From NCBI GenBank assembly GCA_024236215.1, contig JACKKX010000001.1:1043501-1107500 (forward strand): a DNA stretch of 64,000 bases, read 5' to 3'. Every line of letters begins with the position of its first letter. Positions within the stretch are counted from its first letter, which is position 1. A program made the translations under genes and the position numbers. The stretch comes from Novosphingobium sp. (GTDB taxonomy: Bacteria; Pseudomonadota; Alphaproteobacteria; Sphingomonadales; Sphingomonadaceae). Positions 49,133-57,849 of the stretch are shown piece after piece. The notes under the pieces are model-generated. The model searched no databases, had not been told where the DNA came from, and worked only from the letters and a program-made list of their open reading frames with translations.

Positions 49133-49762
49133 TCAGGGCATCGATACCGCGTAGGTAACACGGCCATTCTGCGTGTTTACGCCGCCGTAGGTGCCAGCCG
49201 GCACGACGTTCTCGTTCTTGTAGGTGAACGTCCACTGGGCATCGAGAGCAGTGACCTTGCTGCCGATGTTGGGCGTAAGGTTGATGCTCGTCGTGCTGCC
49301 ATCGACCAGGGTCGGGTGGCTGAGGGCGGTCGCCGACGTGTTCGTCGCAACAGCAACGTCCATTTGCGACCACGAAATCGAATCGCCCGCAGCGTTTTCC
49401 ATTGCGCCCAGCGTCGTCGAGCTGAAAGCAATCGTTCCGTTGTTGCCGATGACCCGCGCGGTCACCTGACCAGGCGCGATGTCGCCACCACTGGTAGCAC
49501 TGACCGCCGTGCTGTCGCCAACGTTGGCGGCAGGAACGGTGTAGATCAGGTTATCGACAGTCGTGTTGTTGGCCACGTTCGTGCCGGTGCCGATGCGCAC
49601 GTAGACGAACTTGGGAATGGTGATGGTGAAATCGAGTTTCGCCGATGCCGTCAGCGGTGTGCCGGTGCCGGTCACGAACTGCGATTCAGCGTGCGCCCCG
49701 GTCGGAATGGCAGCCATCCCGGCAATGGCGAACGCAGCTCCAAGGATGCGCTTCGAAATCAT
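49133..49762 (-). CDS. Exported pilin-like protein, likely main subunit of cluster 2
   Basis: A 209-residue protein from MISKRILGAAFAIAGMAAIP with GGAG upstream; signal cut after GAHA. The mature part is rich in Thr/Ala/Asn/Ser: SAKLDFTITIPKFVYVRIG, YTVPAANVGDST, and the end NVVPAGTYGGVNTQNGRVTY then AVSMP. The overall plan is like DUF4402/spore-coat-U-type fibre subunits, but I cannot place it in a family with certainty. First gene of the cluster 2 operon, behind a long intergenic region; a hairpin follows it. Confidence 0.7.
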   Translation of the reverse strand: MISKRILGAAFAIAGMAAIPTGAHAESQFVTGTGTPLTASAKLDFTITIPKFVYVRIGTGTNVANNTTVDNLIYTVPAANVGDSTAVSATSGGDIAPGQVTARVIGNNGTIAFSSTTLGAMENAAGDSISWSQMDVAVATNTSATALSHPTLVDGSTTSINLTPNIGSKVTALDAQWTFTYKNENVVPAGTYGGVNTQNGRVTYAVSMP

Positions 49763-50352
49763 GTCTTCAGTCTCCAGAATGCTCGGACGAATCCCGTGTT
49801 TGGGCTTCGGAATCCGTAATAGTCCGGAGTGGTTAACAAACCGTTCAACGTAAGCGTTCACCGCACGCGAATTGGCAGAAACGTCGGAAGACTGCGGTTT
49901 ATCCATCTTTCCCGCAGCGAAATGGTGCGCACTTGGCTTTCAAATTCGGGCAAATCTTTCGATTTCCCCACAGGAGGTGCAAATCCCGCCTCGGCAAAAT
50001 TGCCTAATCGAAGCGCAAGAAGCTCTTCATCGGCCTAGGAAGGCACTCCTGTGGTTATGGTGTGCCGATTGCAAATGCATGGACATGTTTGAGGGCACCC
50101 AACGCAGCCTGAAACGCCGCGCATGTGTCTTCCTGGCAACAGTCGTCCAGAAACCGTGATAAGGAGCTGCGCCTGCCAACTTCGCACCATTGCGTCCGGC
50201 AGTTTCCCTTACCTTCCGTATCGGTCCCACATTCCATCAGCGTGTCGCCGGGGCACTCATCGTCGTGCGAAATTGCCTCTTGCAACACCTCTATATGTTC
50301 TAATTATGTTCCGACGAGGGGATGCCATGACTGACAGATGGAAAGGTACCCC
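49763..50352. other. Long divergent intergenic region
   Basis: 590 bases between the cluster 2 pilin and the AlpA-like gene. No frame has a ribosome site plus family features. On the + strand, ttgcaa followed by tatatg/taatta-like boxes around 50280-50310 could be the promoter of the two small HTH genes. The pilin promoter should lie in the left part. Confidence 0.4.
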
Positions 50353-50559
50353 ATGTCCAATACAGAACGCATCATCCGCTTGAACACCGTGCTCGACCGC
50401 ACCGGGCTTTCCCGCTCCACCGTCTATCGCAAGATCGCTGAGGGCACTTTTCCGTCGCAGGTGAAGATCAGCGTTCACGGTGCGGGATGGCATGAGTCAG
50501 CAATCAACCGCTGGATTGCCGATCCCGCTCACTATCGTGAAGAGGAGCCGGCAAAATGA
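50353..50559 (+). CDS. AlpA-family regulator
   Basis: A 68-residue protein starting MSNTERIIRLNTVLDRTG behind GGAAAGG. The AlpA pattern is clear: VLDRTGLSRSTVYRKIAEGTFP, then QVKISVHGAGWHESAINRWI. AlpA proteins activate or control integrase and excision in P4-like elements. Its stop overlaps the next gene (ATGA). Confidence 0.88.
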   Translation: MSNTERIIRLNTVLDRTGLSRSTVYRKIAEGTFPSQVKISVHGAGWHESAINRWIADPAHYREEEPAK

Positions 50560-50744
50560 GTGGCCATCAAGCTGTCGAGCCGATCTGCGTCAGGGTCAAT
50601 GACGCTGCCCGAATGATCGGCATCGGGCGCACAAAACTCTATGAGTTGATCTCAAGTGGCGAACTCGAAACTGTCAAGATCGGCAAGGCGACGCGTATCA
50701 CGACAGCCAGCTTGCATGCGCTGGTCAATCGGCAGCGCCTTTAG
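50556..50744 (+). CDS. Excisionase-like winged-HTH protein
   Basis: A 62-residue protein: VRVNDAARMIGIGRTKLYELISSGEL, then VKIGKATRITTASLHALVNR. This is the MerR-like/excisionase (HTH_17) fold. Its 3' end overlaps the 3' end of the integrase gene by 20 nt. Together with AlpA it probably sets the direction of integration or excision of the island. Confidence 0.82.
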   Translation: MSGHQAVEPICVRVNDAARMIGIGRTKLYELISSGELETVKIGKATRITTASLHALVNRQRL

Positions 50745-51912
50745 CAGCGGTCTTCGTATCGTTGGTGGCAGGTGGGCTATCCACATGCTTCGCCCACACG
50801 GCCATCAATTCACGCCGCTTGTCGAAGAAGTCAGTGCGGCGATATGCGGCTTCGACCTGGTTGCCAAGCTTGTGCGCCAGGGCCTTGTCGGCCACCTCTT
50901 TGGGAAAATCCGTCTTCTCCGCCGCCCAGTCGGTGAACGCGGAGCGGAAACCGTGTACAGTTGCGCCTTTGATCCCGGCGTCGCGCAGCAGCTTGGTCAT
51001 CGTCATGTCGCTGATGGGCCTCTCACCGTCATTTGAGAATACCAAACCGTCGTCCGACACCCTTTCTTGCCAACGCCTGCGCAACAACGCGATGGTCGGA
51101 GCAGACAACGGAACGACATGAGTCTCGCGAGCTTTCATCCGTTCGCCCGGAATGGTCCAGATGCCCTGGTCGAGATCGAACTCGGTCCACACAGCAAGCC
51201 GAGTTTCATTGGACCGCACCGCATTGTAGATGGTGAAGCGCAGTGCATCGCGACCAGTTGTCGGCGATGCCGCTACGAGCCTAGCCATCAAGGCGGGGAC
51301 TTCGGCATAGGGCATGGCCTTCAAGTGCTCCGTCTTGGCGGTCTGGCGCGGCAAGCCCTTGCGAACCGACCGCAGCGAGGCTTCTTCCTCACACCATCCT
51401 TTGATATGCGCAAAATCCAACACCGAACCGATGCGTTGCAGAATGCGGCGTGCGGTTTCGGGAATTTCAAGCCAAATAGGTGTCAGCACTTCAACAACTA
51501 GGGCGCTATCGACCTGGTCCACCGGCTTCGATCCGATCATTGGGAAGACGTGATTTTCGAAACTCGAAATCCAGTTGGCGTATCGGCGATTTTTCCAGCC
51601 CTCTTTCAGCGCTTCATAGCATTCCCGTGTTGCACGCTCGAAGCTCGGCACAACCCTGCGCGATCTGCGCCGCTCGGCAACAGGATCGACGCCCAGGCGA
51701 ACCTGGCGGCGCAAAGCTGTGGCCGCCTCTCGTGCTTCGGCAAGGGATACGTCCAGAGCCGATCCTAGGCCATAATCACGCCGCCTGCCATTATGCTGCA
51801 TTCTCAGCACCCATGTGCGAGCACCGCTCTCCTTCACGTACAAGCAAAGACCTCGCCCATCGACATGCCTGCCGGGCTTCGCAATTTTCACCTTAAGTGC
51901 TGTAAGTGGCAT
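50725..51912 (-). CDS. int: Tyrosine integrase (P4-type)
   Basis: A 395-residue protein from MPLTALKVKIAKPGRHVDGRG behind AGGGA. The N-terminal arm-binding DUF4102 domain is followed by the core-binding and catalytic domains. Catalytic residues are present: R233 (AVRSNETRL), H320 and R323 (HGFRSAF), H347 and nucleophile Y357 (NQVEAAYRRTD). It recombines the attachment sites of the 29-kb island. It reads away from the right att core, and a candidate arm site lies 24 nt before its ATG, so it may regulate itself. Confidence 0.95.
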   Translation of the reverse strand: MPLTALKVKIAKPGRHVDGRGLCLYVKESGARTWVLRMQHNGRRRDYGLGSALDVSLAEAREAATALRRQVRLGVDPVAERRRSRRVVPSFERATRECYEALKEGWKNRRYANWISSFENHVFPMIGSKPVDQVDSALVVEVLTPIWLEIPETARRILQRIGSVLDFAHIKGWCEEEASLRSVRKGLPRQTAKTEHLKAMPYAEVPALMARLVAASPTTGRDALRFTIYNAVRSNETRLAVWTEFDLDQGIWTIPGERMKARETHVVPLSAPTIALLRRRWQERVSDDGLVFSNDGERPISDMTMTKLLRDAGIKGATVHGFRSAFTDWAAEKTDFPKEVADKALAHKLGNQVEAAYRRTDFFDKRRELMAVWAKHVDSPPATNDTKTAAKGAAD

Positions 51913-51935
51913 TGGTTCGAGTCCCTGTCTGAATG

Positions 51936-51955
51936 ATCCCACATTCGTTCCCACA
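51936..51955 (+). promoter_or_regulatory. Candidate integrase arm site, right
   Basis: atcccacattcgttcccaca, 19 of 20 identical to 22972-22991 and in the same orientation. It is 118 bp inside the right att core and just upstream of int. Confidence 0.5.
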
Positions 51956-52073
51956 AAGTGTTGGGATTTCAGGCAAACCGGAACGACCGACCGCGAATAC
52001 ACTACAAGACAAATCTTTGAATTTACAGTGTAGTTAGAGACGTTCCGGAATTGCTTGAGACAAAAGTTCTACG

Positions 52074-52089
52074 CCTCTTCTGGGCACCA
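52074..52089 (+). repeat. Right att core (tRNA 3' end)
   Basis: cctcttctgggcacca followed at once by tttttct, as expected for a tRNA 3' end with its terminator. This is the host side of the original insertion site. The remaining 217 bases to the next gene (52090-52306) hold no gene I can support. Confidence 0.8.
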
Positions 52090-52306
52090 TTTTTCTAGAA
52101 ATTACACCAACTTTCAAATTCTTAGCGCGACTCCTGTTTTGAGCCGCGTCGTACCACACCCTAATTCTGCGCGAGGTGGTGAACCTTCATGCGTCGCTAT
52201 TTGCGCGCTGCTCGTTCCTTCTCCTTGCGCTTGGGCGCAAAGCTATTGCCACAATTCCTCGATGGAATGCGCCAGCACCACATCCTATTGGGCGCAAAAG
52301 GGATGG

Positions 52307-53626
52307 TCAGCGGAAGGCAGCAGGCTTGAGGCCGTAGCGTGCCAGCTTGTCGTATATCGTCTTACGCGGGGTTTGCAGCGCGCCAGGCACGCTTGTCATG
52401 TCTCCGCGGGCGCAGCGAAGCGCGTCTTCAAGCACGCTGCGTTCGAAATCGGCTACGATCTGCTGCAAGCTGCGCTGCGCGGTTCCAGGCGCTAGCTGAG
52501 GGCCGAGATCCGACAGGCCCAGCACGAATGCCCGCGCGAACCCGCTCAGTTCGCGCAGGTTGCCGGGCCAATCGTGGGTCTGGATATGGTGCAGTTCTGC
52601 CTCGCCGATGGCGCGCGCCGGGGTTCCCAGCTCGTCCTGGTGGAGCCGCACGAAGTGGCGAAACAGCTCCACGATGTCCGCCCGCCGTTCAGTCAGGGCC
52701 GGGAGTGCGATCCGCACGGCCCCAAGCCGCTGCTCCAGCGGGACCCGGCCCCCGCCAGGTCCGCTATCCAGGGCGGGATTGCGAGCCAGGACGATCCGCA
52801 GGTTGAGCCTGCGCGGCCGATCGGCGCCGATCGGCAGGATCGAGCGGCTATCGAGCACAGCCAGCAAACGCGAGTGCATCTGATCGGAAACGAGCGCGAG
52901 TTCGTCCAGAAACAGCGTCCCGCCGTTGGCACGTTCGAGCAGCCCGGTGCGCGACAGCCCGGCGGCGGGATCGCGCCCAAACAGCAGCAGCTCTGCATCC
53001 TCGTGGGCAAGGATCCCGCCATCGACTGTCACGAAGGGGCGGCCGGCCCGGGGGCTGAGATCGTGGACAAGACGCGCAGCATAGCTCTTGCCCGTGCCCA
53101 CCGCGCCTTCGATCACGACATCGATCTCCGACCGCGCGACGGCATCGATCACCGAGCGAAGTTTTTCGGCAGCGTCCGATGATCCCGGAATCGACCGTTC
53201 CCAACGCCGACCAAGCTCATCGCGCAGCCGCCGGTTCTCCAGCACCAGTATTCGGTTTCCTGCCGACGCCCGGATCGCGCGGACCAGCGCGACCGAGGAG
53301 TAGGGCTTGGTGAGGAAATCGGCGGCGCCTTCCTTCATCGCCTCGACAGCCATCGATACATCGCCGTGGGCAGTTGTCAGGATCACCGGCAGGTCGGGAT
53401 CGAGCCCACGCAGGCGAGCGAAGAATTCGAGGCCATCCATCCCCGGCATGCGGACATCGCTGACAATCACCCCTGCAAACTCGCGAGAGACCGATCGCAG
53501 GGCTGCGGCAGCGTCTCCAAATGCCTGGACCTGCATGCCTTCGAGGGCGAGCGCTTGCGTTGTCGCCTCGAGCAGGGCGCCGTCATCCTCGACCAGGACG
53601 ACCTCAATAGGAAGTGGCACGCTCAT
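52307..53626 (-). CDS. DctD-like NtrC-family response regulator, GAFTGA motif missing
   Basis: A 439-residue protein with receiver, AAA+ and Fis-type HTH domains. The receiver has acidic VEDD and the phospho-acceptor Asp in VIVSDVRMPGMDG (about residue 57) and K in FLTKPYSS. The AAA+ domain has a variant Walker A GAVGTGKSYAA and Walker B GGTLFLDELAL. Where sigma-54 activators have the LFGHxxGAFTGA loop, this protein reads LLLFGRDPAAGLSRTG, so the sigma-54 contact is absent. The HTH is PGALQTPRKTIYDKLARYGL. It overlaps dctB by 4 nt and probably controls dctA. Confidence 0.88.
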   Translation of the reverse strand: MSVPLPIEVVLVEDDGALLEATTQALALEGMQVQAFGDAAAALRSVSREFAGVIVSDVRMPGMDGLEFFARLRGLDPDLPVILTTAHGDVSMAVEAMKEGAADFLTKPYSSVALVRAIRASAGNRILVLENRRLRDELGRRWERSIPGSSDAAEKLRSVIDAVARSEIDVVIEGAVGTGKSYAARLVHDLSPRAGRPFVTVDGGILAHEDAELLLFGRDPAAGLSRTGLLERANGGTLFLDELALVSDQMHSRLLAVLDSRSILPIGADRPRRLNLRIVLARNPALDSGPGGGRVPLEQRLGAVRIALPALTERRADIVELFRHFVRLHQDELGTPARAIGEAELHHIQTHDWPGNLRELSGFARAFVLGLSDLGPQLAPGTAQRSLQQIVADFERSVLEDALRCARGDMTSVPGALQTPRKTIYDKLARYGLKPAAFR

Positions 53627-55299
53627 GCCCGGGGAATGACCATGGTGAAGCGCGCGCCTGAGGCGGGGCTTTCGGCGCGCAGCTCACCGCCGATCCCGCG
53701 CATGATGTCCCTGGAGATCGCCAGGCCGAGGCCAAGTCCTTCCGTCTTGGTGGTGGTAAAGGGCTGAAACAGGGCCGCGCGAACGGCCGCGTCGATACCC
53801 GGGCCCTGATCGGCGACAGACAGCAGGCAGTGCTCGCCCTCAACTGCAACCTCGACCGCGATCTGCTGGTCCGCCCGCGACGCATCGAGAGCATTTTGCA
53901 ACAGGTTGACCAACACCTGCTCGAGCCGGACATGCTCGGCCCTGACGACAGTCTCGGCCAGTCGGGGATCAGGGTGAACCACCTTTGCACCGTGGCGCGC
54001 GATCCTGTCACGCAAGAGCAGCAACGCGCCGTCGATGGCCTCACCCAGCGGCATCTTGCGCGGATCGCGGGCGCCGCGGCGGCTGAAACGCAGCAGCTCC
54101 TCGGTAATCTCACCGATCCTGGCGGTCAGACCGACAATCTTGCCGAAGTTTTCCGCGGCAGCGCTGCTCTGGCCGACGGCAAGCAGCCGCTCGCCGTTCT
54201 CCGCATAGACCCGCACCGCCGCGACCGGCTGGCGGATCTCGTGCCCGATCCCCGCAGTGACCTGTCCAAGGGTGGCCAGCCGGTTGGCCTGCAACAGCTG
54301 GTCGCGCAGCGTTGCTGTGCGCTCGGCCAGACGGGCTTCGATCCGCGCCTCGCGCCGACTGTTCCAGTAGAGCAGCCCACCGCCCACCGCCAAGGCGAAG
54401 ACCAGGCCCAGCAGCACAATCAGACGCCCATTGGCAATCGCCGCAGAAAGCCTTGGCGTCGGATCGACCAGCAAGTGCAGCTGCCAGCCTCCGGGCGAGA
54501 CCGGCTGGGCCTGCTCGACCAGCCTGTTCGGCGAGAGCGAGGCGTGGTCATTCGTCAGCGGGACCGTCTCGATCGAGGAAACCCCGAAACGAAGCTGATC
54601 CTGCTCGGGATCCCTTTGCCCCGCCATCTCGGGTTGGGTGGTGTGAAACCGCCATTCGGGGTTGCTGGTGATCAGAACAACGCCGTCGGCATCGGTAACG
54701 AACACGCCGGCTTCCGCCTCGCGCCAGTTCTGCTCAAGCCTATCGAACTCTACCTTGACGGCGATCACGCCCAGGGTTCGCGCACCTGACTGTACCCGCT
54801 GGGCGATGTAGAGACCGGGGCGCCGACTGACCGTGCCGAGGGCAAATTCGCTCGACGAGCCCTGCTCGATCGCGTCGGTGAAATAGCTGCGGAAACCGTA
54901 GTTCGATCCGACGAAACTGGTCGGCAGCGACCAGTTGCTTGCTGCCCGGGTCAATCCCTGGTTATCCATCAGATAGATAGCCGCAGCCCCGGTCTGCCCG
55001 GCCAGATCGGACAGTCGCCGGTTGAGCGCGTCCTGCCTCCGGGGGCTTCCGGAGAGAAGCGCCTGCACGTCGGGATCGGCGGCAAGCACACGGGGGACCA
55101 GGCTGAACTTGTCCAGCTCGCTCTCCAGCCCGGCGGCAAGGATTGCAACGCTTGCCTCGGCCGAGGCACGCGTTTCGCCAAGCGCCGCAGTGCGCATCGC
55201 TCGGTCGATTGCGACCAGTGCCAGCAAGCCGACCAGCAGGAAGGCGATCGCGGCCAGCCCCGGCAGATACCAGCGCCCTGTCTTGCTGCTTGATGGCAT
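53623..55299 (-). CDS. dctB: DctB-like sensor histidine kinase
   Basis: A 558-residue protein from MPSSSKTGRWYLPGLAAIAF behind GGAGGAGC. The first membrane segment is near 12-33; a periplasmic double-Cache/PAS-like sensor follows (SNYGFRSYFTDAIEQG and GVFVTDADGVVLITS), then a second membrane segment near 298-316 (LIVLLGLVFALAVGGGLLYW). The kinase core has H-box GIGHEIRQPVAAVRVYAENG, N-box LVNLLQNALDA, G1 VADQGPGID and G2 LGLGLAIS. DctB senses C4-dicarboxylates and phosphorylates DctD. The sensed ligand here is assumed from its neighbour dctA. Confidence 0.9.
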   Translation of the reverse strand: MPSSSKTGRWYLPGLAAIAFLLVGLLALVAIDRAMRTAALGETRASAEASVAILAAGLESELDKFSLVPRVLAADPDVQALLSGSPRRQDALNRRLSDLAGQTGAAAIYLMDNQGLTRAASNWSLPTSFVGSNYGFRSYFTDAIEQGSSSEFALGTVSRRPGLYIAQRVQSGARTLGVIAVKVEFDRLEQNWREAEAGVFVTDADGVVLITSNPEWRFHTTQPEMAGQRDPEQDQLRFGVSSIETVPLTNDHASLSPNRLVEQAQPVSPGGWQLHLLVDPTPRLSAAIANGRLIVLLGLVFALAVGGGLLYWNSRREARIEARLAERTATLRDQLLQANRLATLGQVTAGIGHEIRQPVAAVRVYAENGERLLAVGQSSAAAENFGKIVGLTARIGEITEELLRFSRRGARDPRKMPLGEAIDGALLLLRDRIARHGAKVVHPDPRLAETVVRAEHVRLEQVLVNLLQNALDASRADQQIAVEVAVEGEHCLLSVADQGPGIDAAVRAALFQPFTTTKTEGLGLGLAISRDIMRGIGGELRAESPASGARFTMVIPRA

Positions 55300-55320
55300 C
55301 GCTCCTCCGCCTCCAGCCTT

Positions 55321-55368
55321 GTGCGGAATTTCGCACTGCTGTCCAGATCGGCGTGCGAAATTCCGCAC
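55321..55368. promoter_or_regulatory. Two 16-bp near-palindromic operator sites upstream of dctA
   Basis: gtgcggaatttcgcac (55321-55336) and gtgcgaaattccgcac (55353-55368) are exact reverse complements of each other. Centres are 32 bp apart, about three helical turns, so two regulator dimers would bind the same face. They lie between dctB and dctA, 135 bp and more before the dctA start. No convincing -24/-12 (GG...GC) sigma-54 promoter is seen between them and dctA. Confidence 0.7.
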
Positions 55369-55502
55369 GAATTGGCTAGAATCTCGATTTAGATCATTGT
55401 TCTATAACAATAATAATTTCCAGCAGGCGACTTTTGCGGTCTCGCGGAACCGGACTAGGCTTGGTTCGCTGCCGCCAGAGAGCTGGCGTGAGGGGGGATT
55501 CG

Positions 55503-56888
55503 ATGGAGGCAAGACCAGGCACCGCGCAAGGGCCGGAGGCAACAGAACGAAGGCTGCCGCTGCACCGCCAGCTCTATGCCCAGGTGCTGACGGCGATCGT
55601 TGCCGGTGCACTGCTGGGCCATTTCTTTCCCGAGCTGGGTACGGCGCTCAAGCCGCTAGGCGATGGCTTCATCAAGCTGGTGAAGATGATCATTGCCCCG
55701 GTGATCTTCCTGACCGTGGCCAGCGGCATTGCCGGGATGAGCAACATGGGCAAGGTCGGGTCGGTTGCGGGCAAGGCGCTGGCTTACTTCCTGGTGCTTT
55801 CAACCCTGGCGCTGATCATCGGGCTTGCGGTAGGCAATCTGGTGCGGCCCGGCGCCGGACTGAACATCGATCCGGCGACGCTCGATGCCAAGTCAGTCGC
55901 GACCTACGCCCAGACCGCCCACCAGCAGAGCCTTACCGGTTTCGTCCTCGACATCATTCCCGAGACCCTGCTCAGCGCCATGACCGAAGGAAAGATCCTT
56001 CAGGTGCTGCTCGTTGCAATCCTGTCCGGTGCGGCCATGGCCATGACCCGCCCGCACAGCGATCTGGTGCTCGACATGCTGGGGTCGTTGAGCGAAATCG
56101 TGTTCAAGCTGGTGCACATGCTGATGAAGCTGGCGCCGATCGGGGCCTTCGGCGCGATCGCCTTTACCATCGGCCAGTTCGGCATCGCCTCGCTGACCAA
56201 TCTCGCCGCGCTGGTTGCGACCTTCTATCTCACCTCGCTGCTGTTCGTGCTGGTGGTGCTAGGGCTGGTCGGCCATTTCGCCGGATTCTCGATCTTCGCG
56301 CTGATCCGCTTCCTGCGCGAGGAGCTGTTGCTGGTGCTGGGCACGTCGTCGTCCGAAGCCGCCCTGCCCAGCCTGATGGAGAAGATGGAAATAGCCGGTT
56401 GCCGCAAGGCGGTGGTCGGCCTGGTGGTTCCCACCGGTTATTCTTTCAATCTTGACGGCACCAACATCTATATGACGCTGGCTTCGCTGTTCATCGCCCA
56501 GGCAGTGGGGATCGACCTGAGCTGGAGCGAGCAGTTGGCGCTCGTGCTGGTGGCGATGATCAGCTCGAAAGGGGCAGCCGGCGTAACCGGCGCGGGCTTC
56601 GTGATCCTGGCCGCGACGCTTTCGGTGGTGCCATCCGTGCCGGTTGCAGGCATGGCGCTGATCCTGGGCATCGATCGCTTTATGAGCGAGTGCCGCGCGC
56701 TTACCAATTTCATCGGCAATGCGGTCGCCACGGTGGTCGTCGCGCGCTGGGAGGGCGCCCTCGACAAGGCCCGGCTCGCCGCCGCAATGGCCGGAAATCC
56801 CATGCCCCTGCCCGAAGAAGATATCGAACGGCACGAACGCACCGGCCCTTCCGGCATCGCTGCCCACGGTGCGGGAGCCGCATCGTGA
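55503..56888 (+). CDS. dctA: C4-dicarboxylate/cation symporter DctA
   Basis: A 461-residue protein from [17 protein letters not shown] behind GAGGGGG. Eight or more membrane helices and the SDF/DAACS family signatures are present: [36 protein letters not shown] (the serine-rich hairpin), [18 protein letters not shown] and [17 protein letters not shown]. It imports succinate, fumarate or malate (or a relative) with protons or sodium. The stop overlaps the hydrolase start (GTGA), unusual coupling for a transporter. Confidence 0.94.
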   Translation: MEARPGTAQGPEATERRLPLHRQLYAQVLTAIVAGALLGHFFPELGTALKPLGDGFIKLVKMIIAPVIFLTVASGIAGMSNMGKVGSVAGKALAYFLVLSTLALIIGLAVGNLVRPGAGLNIDPATLDAKSVATYAQTAHQQSLTGFVLDIIPETLLSAMTEGKILQVLLVAILSGAAMAMTRPHSDLVLDMLGSLSEIVFKLVHMLMKLAPIGAFGAIAFTIGQFGIASLTNLAALVATFYLTSLLFVLVVLGLVGHFAGFSIFALIRFLREELLLVLGTSSSEAALPSLMEKMEIAGCRKAVVGLVVPTGYSFNLDGTNIYMTLASLFIAQAVGIDLSWSEQLALVLVAMISSKGAAGVTGAGFVILAATLSVVPSVPVAGMALILGIDRFMSECRALTNFIGNAVATVVVARWEGALDKARLAAAMAGNPMPLPEEDIERHERTGPSGIAAHGAGAAS

Positions 56889-57832
56889 TCGCGCGGCGCT
56901 CTTTGCTGGCGCGCGCGGCTCTGCTCGGCGCCTGTAGCGGGCTGGGCGCCGCGCTGCCAATGACCAGCCTCGCCGCAGAGCTGGAGGAGATTCCGCTCTG
57001 GCCAGGCCATCCGCCGGGCAAGGGCGGCCCCAGCGGGAACGAGAAGGTTGGCGATGCTGGCGCCGGATTGGGGGCCGTTTCCAACATCTCGGCCCCGCGC
57101 ATGCGGATCTATCGCCCCGCCCGCCCGAATGGCGCAGCCGTTGTGGTCTGCGGGGGCGGGGGTTACTTCCGAATCCAGCTGTGGAAGGAAAGCACGCCCG
57201 CCGCACGCTGGTTGCAGGACCATGGGTTTACCGTGTTCGAGCTGATCTACCGCCTGCCGGGTGATGGCTGGGAGGTCGGCGCACCCTTTGCCGATGCGCA
57301 GCGGGCAATGAAGATTGTCCGCACCCGGGCGGGTGAATTCGGGGTCAGGGCAGACCGGATCGGGATCATGGGCTTTTCGGCCGGCGGTCACCTTGCGGGC
57401 TTTACCGCGCTGGAGCCGCATCAGGCGTTCTATCAGGGCAGCGACCGTTACGAAAAGGCCGATGCCAGACCCGATTTCGCGGTGCTTCTGTTTCCGGTGG
57501 TGTCGCTGCGCAAACAGTTTGCCGATACCCGGACCCGCAAGCAGATCATCGGCGCCAACCCGTCCGCCGCCGCTCAGGAGCTCTGGTCGCTCGACAGTCA
57601 CGCCCGCCAGGATGCTCCCCCGACGATCATTTTTGCTGCGGCCGACGATACCACCGCGCCGCCCGGCCACGGCATCTCGCTGTTCCAGGCACTCAATTCC
57701 AAGGGCGCCCCGGCTGAATTGCATATCTTTGCAGAGGGCGGCCACGGCTGGGGTCTGGGCACGGCGGACCAGCCGCTGAGCCAGTGGCCGACACTGTTCG
57801 CCAAGTGGTTCGAAGCACGTTTCAAGAGATGA
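56885..57832 (+). CDS. Exported alpha/beta hydrolase
   Basis: A 315-residue protein with a GTG start overlapping the dctA stop. The N-terminus [20 protein letters not shown] is a signal, perhaps Tat-like with its RR. The fold has the oxyanion region [12 protein letters not shown], nucleophile elbow [14 protein letters not shown] (Ser), an acid in [11 protein letters not shown] and His in [11 protein letters not shown]. It resembles BD-FAE/acetyl-xylan-esterase-like enzymes that remove acyl groups. The true substrate is unknown; co-transcription with dctA and the TonB receptor suggests release of an organic acid from an ester outside the cytoplasm. Confidence 0.85.
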   Translation: MIARRSLLARAALLGACSGLGAALPMTSLAAELEEIPLWPGHPPGKGGPSGNEKVGDAGAGLGAVSNISAPRMRIYRPARPNGAAVVVCGGGGYFRIQLWKESTPAARWLQDHGFTVFELIYRLPGDGWEVGAPFADAQRAMKIVRTRAGEFGVRADRIGIMGFSAGGHLAGFTALEPHQAFYQGSDRYEKADARPDFAVLLFPVVSLRKQFADTRTRKQIIGANPSAAAQELWSLDSHARQDAPPTIIFAAADDTTAPPGHGISLFQALNSKGAPAELHIFAEGGHGWGLGTADQPLSQWPTLFAKWFEARFKR

Positions 57833-57849
57833 TATCGGGAGGGAAGACA

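Larger units (their letters stand above)
22900..52089. mobile_element. 29.2-kb integrative mobilizable island flanked by 16-bp att repeats
   Basis: The same 16 bp, cctcttctgggcacca, occurs at 22900-22915 and 52074-52089. It is the 3' end of a tRNA including CCA. A tyrosine integrase gene lies 161 nt inside the right copy. Between the repeats lie a Ti-type relaxase, oriT and traC/traD-like genes, and about 22 kb of pilus and surface genes. No type IV secretion genes are present, so this is an integrative mobilizable element rather than a self-transmissible one. The left repeat is not preceded by an intact tRNA, so the insertion is probably in tandem with the region to its left or in a secondary site. 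Confidence 0.8.

Noticed and set aside
52189..52329. 46-codon basic open frame with GAGGTGG upstream, after the right att core
   Set aside because: No known family, and its 3' end runs into the dctD-like gene on the other strand; could be chance. Kept out of the feature list.
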